A DNA stretch of 64,000 bases from Paenibacillus sp. R14(2021) (GTDB lineage: Bacteria > Bacillota > Bacilli > Paenibacillales > Paenibacillaceae): positions 2,639,501 to 2,703,500 of the forward strand of contig NZ_CP080269.1 in the NCBI RefSeq assembly GCF_019431355.1, written 5' to 3'. Below the pieces are notes generated by a model. It did not search any database and was not told the origin of the DNA. It saw only the letters and a list, made by a program, of their open reading frames with translations. Positions 62,882 to 64,000 of the stretch are shown one piece after another. Position 1 is the first letter of the stretch, and the number at the start of each line of letters is the position of its first letter. A program made the translations under genes and the position numbers.

Positions 62882-62991
62882 TGTTCTTCCTCCTTCAATT
62901 AATAAAGATATTGGAAACACAACCAACAGACTATGGTCACATACGTCCCTAGCTTATTGACCCGCTATCTGTATAGGGGTAAAATACAATC

Positions 62992-63057
62992 AACCGGACC
63001 GTGATCCGCTTTACATCACCCAATATAACCGGACCACGGTCCAGTTGTCAAGCGGTT
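62992..63057 (-). promoter_or_regulatory. promoter with two TetR-type operators, Gfo/Idh gene
   Basis: On the minus strand TTGACA begins just right of the operator at 63027-63046 (AACCGGACCACGGTCCAGTT on plus), and TTATAT or TATATT follows it. A second operator, AACCGGACCGTGATCCGCTT, is at 62992-63011 over the start region. The layout copies the promoter at 51556-51612 almost base for base. Confidence 0.75.
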
Positions 63058-63063
63058 TTGAAA

Positions 63064-63156
63064 GGATATCGAAGCTATAAGAATAAAGGCGAATTGTGCT
63101 GGGACCTGATAGGCGGAGAGCTTGAATGCGTCTTTGCCTGCAGCCAGCGTATTTAG
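63064..63156 (+). pseudogene. fragment of a tetR paralogue
   Basis: The plus strand reads GYRSYKNKGELCWDLIGGE and then LECVFACSQRI-stop. The first part matches the TetR at 54837 (YRSYTNKGELCWDLIGE). Nothing before or after it resembles a repressor. The remnant suggests that a divergent tetR gene once shared this operator region. Confidence 0.75.
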
Positions 63157-63238
63157 ATGCTATTAGAATGCGTTGTATACTATGATTTAATGCAAAGCGA
63201 TAGGCGTTCTCGGATCGAGCCTTACCAATCATAAAAAA
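63157..63238. other. short gene-free stretch
   Basis: Within the 415-base gap 62882-63296 this part holds nothing I recognise besides the neighbouring operators, the tetR fragment and the terminator. Confidence 0.5.
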
Positions 63239-63269
63239 AGATGGCCCCCGATAAATTCAGAGGCCATCT
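63239..63269 (-). terminator. terminator of the MerR gene
   Basis: GATGGCC and GGCCATC pair around a 15-base loop; on the minus strand TTTTTTT follows. It lies 28 bases after the MerR gene stop. Confidence 0.75.
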
Positions 63270-63296
63270 GTTTTATTAGCTGAGCTAAGAAGATCC

Positions 63297-63698
63297 TTAT
63301 TCCATCCGGAAAGCCGACTCCTCACTGGTTGTCCCTTTCTGAATCTCTCTGTAACGCTCAAGCTTCCGATTAACCGCTTCAAAAGCGAGGTCCAGTTCCC
63401 GCTGCCGCTTGTTTAATTCTTCTTTATGCTGCTCTAGAATTTGCTTTCTGGACTCCAAAGTAGACTCCCCCTGAAGAGCCAGATCTACAATTTTCTTAAG
63501 TTGAATTATCGGCATGCCGGTTACGCGGAAACAGGTCATGAGCTTGATCCATTCTACATCCTGGGGCTTAAAGATACGATTTCCATGTTCGTCGCGTCCC
63601 AGGAAAGGTATAAGGCCTTCTTTATCGTAATGCCTAATCGTGTGAGCGGGGATCCCCAATTGCTCGGAAGCCTCTTTTATCGTAATTCCCGTTCCCAT
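63297..63698 (-). CDS. MerR family transcriptional regulator
   Basis: A regulator of about 133 residues with the MerR winged helix (TIKEASEQLGIPAHTIRHYD, then KEGLIPFLGRDEHGNR) and a C-terminal coiled-coil dimerisation helix. The effector part is too short for a metal site. The start is the ATG at 63698, after GGGGGAG. It lies 28 bases after the partial MFS gene on the same strand, which it may regulate. Confidence 0.87.
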   Translation of the reverse strand: MGTGITIKEASEQLGIPAHTIRHYDKEGLIPFLGRDEHGNRIFKPQDVEWIKLMTCFRVTGMPIIQLKKIVDLALQGESTLESRKQILEQHKEELNKRQRELDLAFEAVNRKLERYREIQKGTTSEESAFRME

Positions 63699-63726
63699 TC
63701 TTTCGCTCCCCCTCTGTATAGTAGAT

Positions 63727-64000
63727 TTAAGCTTTAACAAGTTCCTTTTTGCTGACGATCACTCGAATAACGGAGACGATGAATAAACCTGTTACAAGCA
63801 CCCCTATGAGGAGTAAGACGCCGCGAATGGAATTGAGATCCAAGACCGATTGAATGCCGTTTGTGATAAGCGGCGAAATAAACTGACCTACATTCGCAAA
63901 TGCGGTCATAAGCATGATAGCCAGCGTTCGATGAGCAGTCGTTGCAACGATCGCCATTTTACTCAACAAAATGGGGTAAGCAAAACCAAATCCGAATCCA
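63727..64000 (-). CDS. MFS transporter, C-terminal part
   Basis: The frame is open to the window edge and gives the last 90 residues of a major facilitator transporter: GFGFGFAYPILLSKMAIVAT, then two membrane segments (FANVGQFISPLITNGIQ and GVLLLIGVLVTGLFIVSVIR). The beginning lies outside the window. Substrate unknown. Confidence 0.75.
   Translation of the reverse strand, partial: GFGFGFAYPILLSKMAIVATTAHRTLAIMLMTAFANVGQFISPLITNGIQSVLDLNSIRGVLLLIGVLVTGLFIVSVIRVIVSKKELVKA

Overview
The window looks like chromosomal DNA of an endospore-forming Firmicute of the Paenibacillaceae, most likely Paenibacillus or a close relative. The signs are a gerA-type germinant receptor locus, an SLH-domain surface protein, EcsAB-like and DUF3055 genes, YesN/YesM two-component regulators, strong AGGAGG ribosome sites and sugar ABC transporters that lack their own ATPase. 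I saw no rRNA, tRNA, CRISPR array or prophage. Species and GC statements are by-eye judgements.

Layout. 1-7701 (GC-rich): a truncated stalk-domain protein, a GT4 glycosyltransferase, a small membrane protein, phosphatidylserine decarboxylase, a MocR regulator facing a flavin-binding oxidase-like protein, an AraC regulator and a class I aminotransferase. 7702-8027: two copies of a structured repeat, a terminator and the last codons of a lost ntaA-type monooxygenase gene. 8028-29200 (clearly more AT-rich, nearly all minus strand): a 21-kb catabolic island. 29215-29876: an IS1182-type transposase remnant fused to the 3' end of a GNAT acetyltransferase gene. 29925-39090 (GC-rich): an intact S-substituted-cysteine utilisation operon (ABC transporter, two flavin monooxygenases, M20 deacylase, DinB protein, LysR regulator, GNAT acetyltransferase). 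39114-39493: four more copies of the structured repeat. 39497-51210: EcsAB-like transporter, SLH protein, DEAD-box helicase, SDR, CheX, a zinc phospholipase C-like protein, an HRDC protein, small conserved proteins, a phosphodiester glycosidase gene with an internal stop, and an RDD protein. 51561-63156 (more AT-rich again): a DsbA/FrnE-like protein, MFS exporter, SnoaL lipoprotein and TetR repressor; a gerA operon with a frameshifted gerB; then an MDR reductase, a luciferase-like monooxygenase and a Gfo/Idh/MocA oxidoreductase. The window ends with a MerR regulator and a partial MFS gene.

Main biology. The island joins two modules. One (28998 down to 18907) encodes a complete trans-4-hydroxy-L-proline to 2-oxoglutarate pathway with an Xaa-Pro peptidase and malic enzyme. 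The other (18730 down to 8046) encodes an XRE-cupin regulator, a YesMN-type two-component system, a CUT1 ABC importer, a cytoplasmic GH146/GH127 beta-L-arabinofuranosidase and a second Xaa-Pro peptidase. Hydroxyproline carrying beta-L-arabinofuranosyl chains is the hallmark of plant extensins and related glycoproteins, so the island reads as an import-and-eat system for arabinosylated hydroxyproline glycans or glycopeptides.

The island edges are the two outer ends of a second copy of the cysteine-conjugate operon. This suggests that a tandemly duplicated operon was hollowed out and refilled by the island.

A second regulatory discovery is a palindromic operator family, about AACCGGAACGTAGTCCGGTT. 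It sits inside the -35/-10 spacer of two promoters 11 kb apart and in front of the tetR gene, and defines a small TetR regulon.
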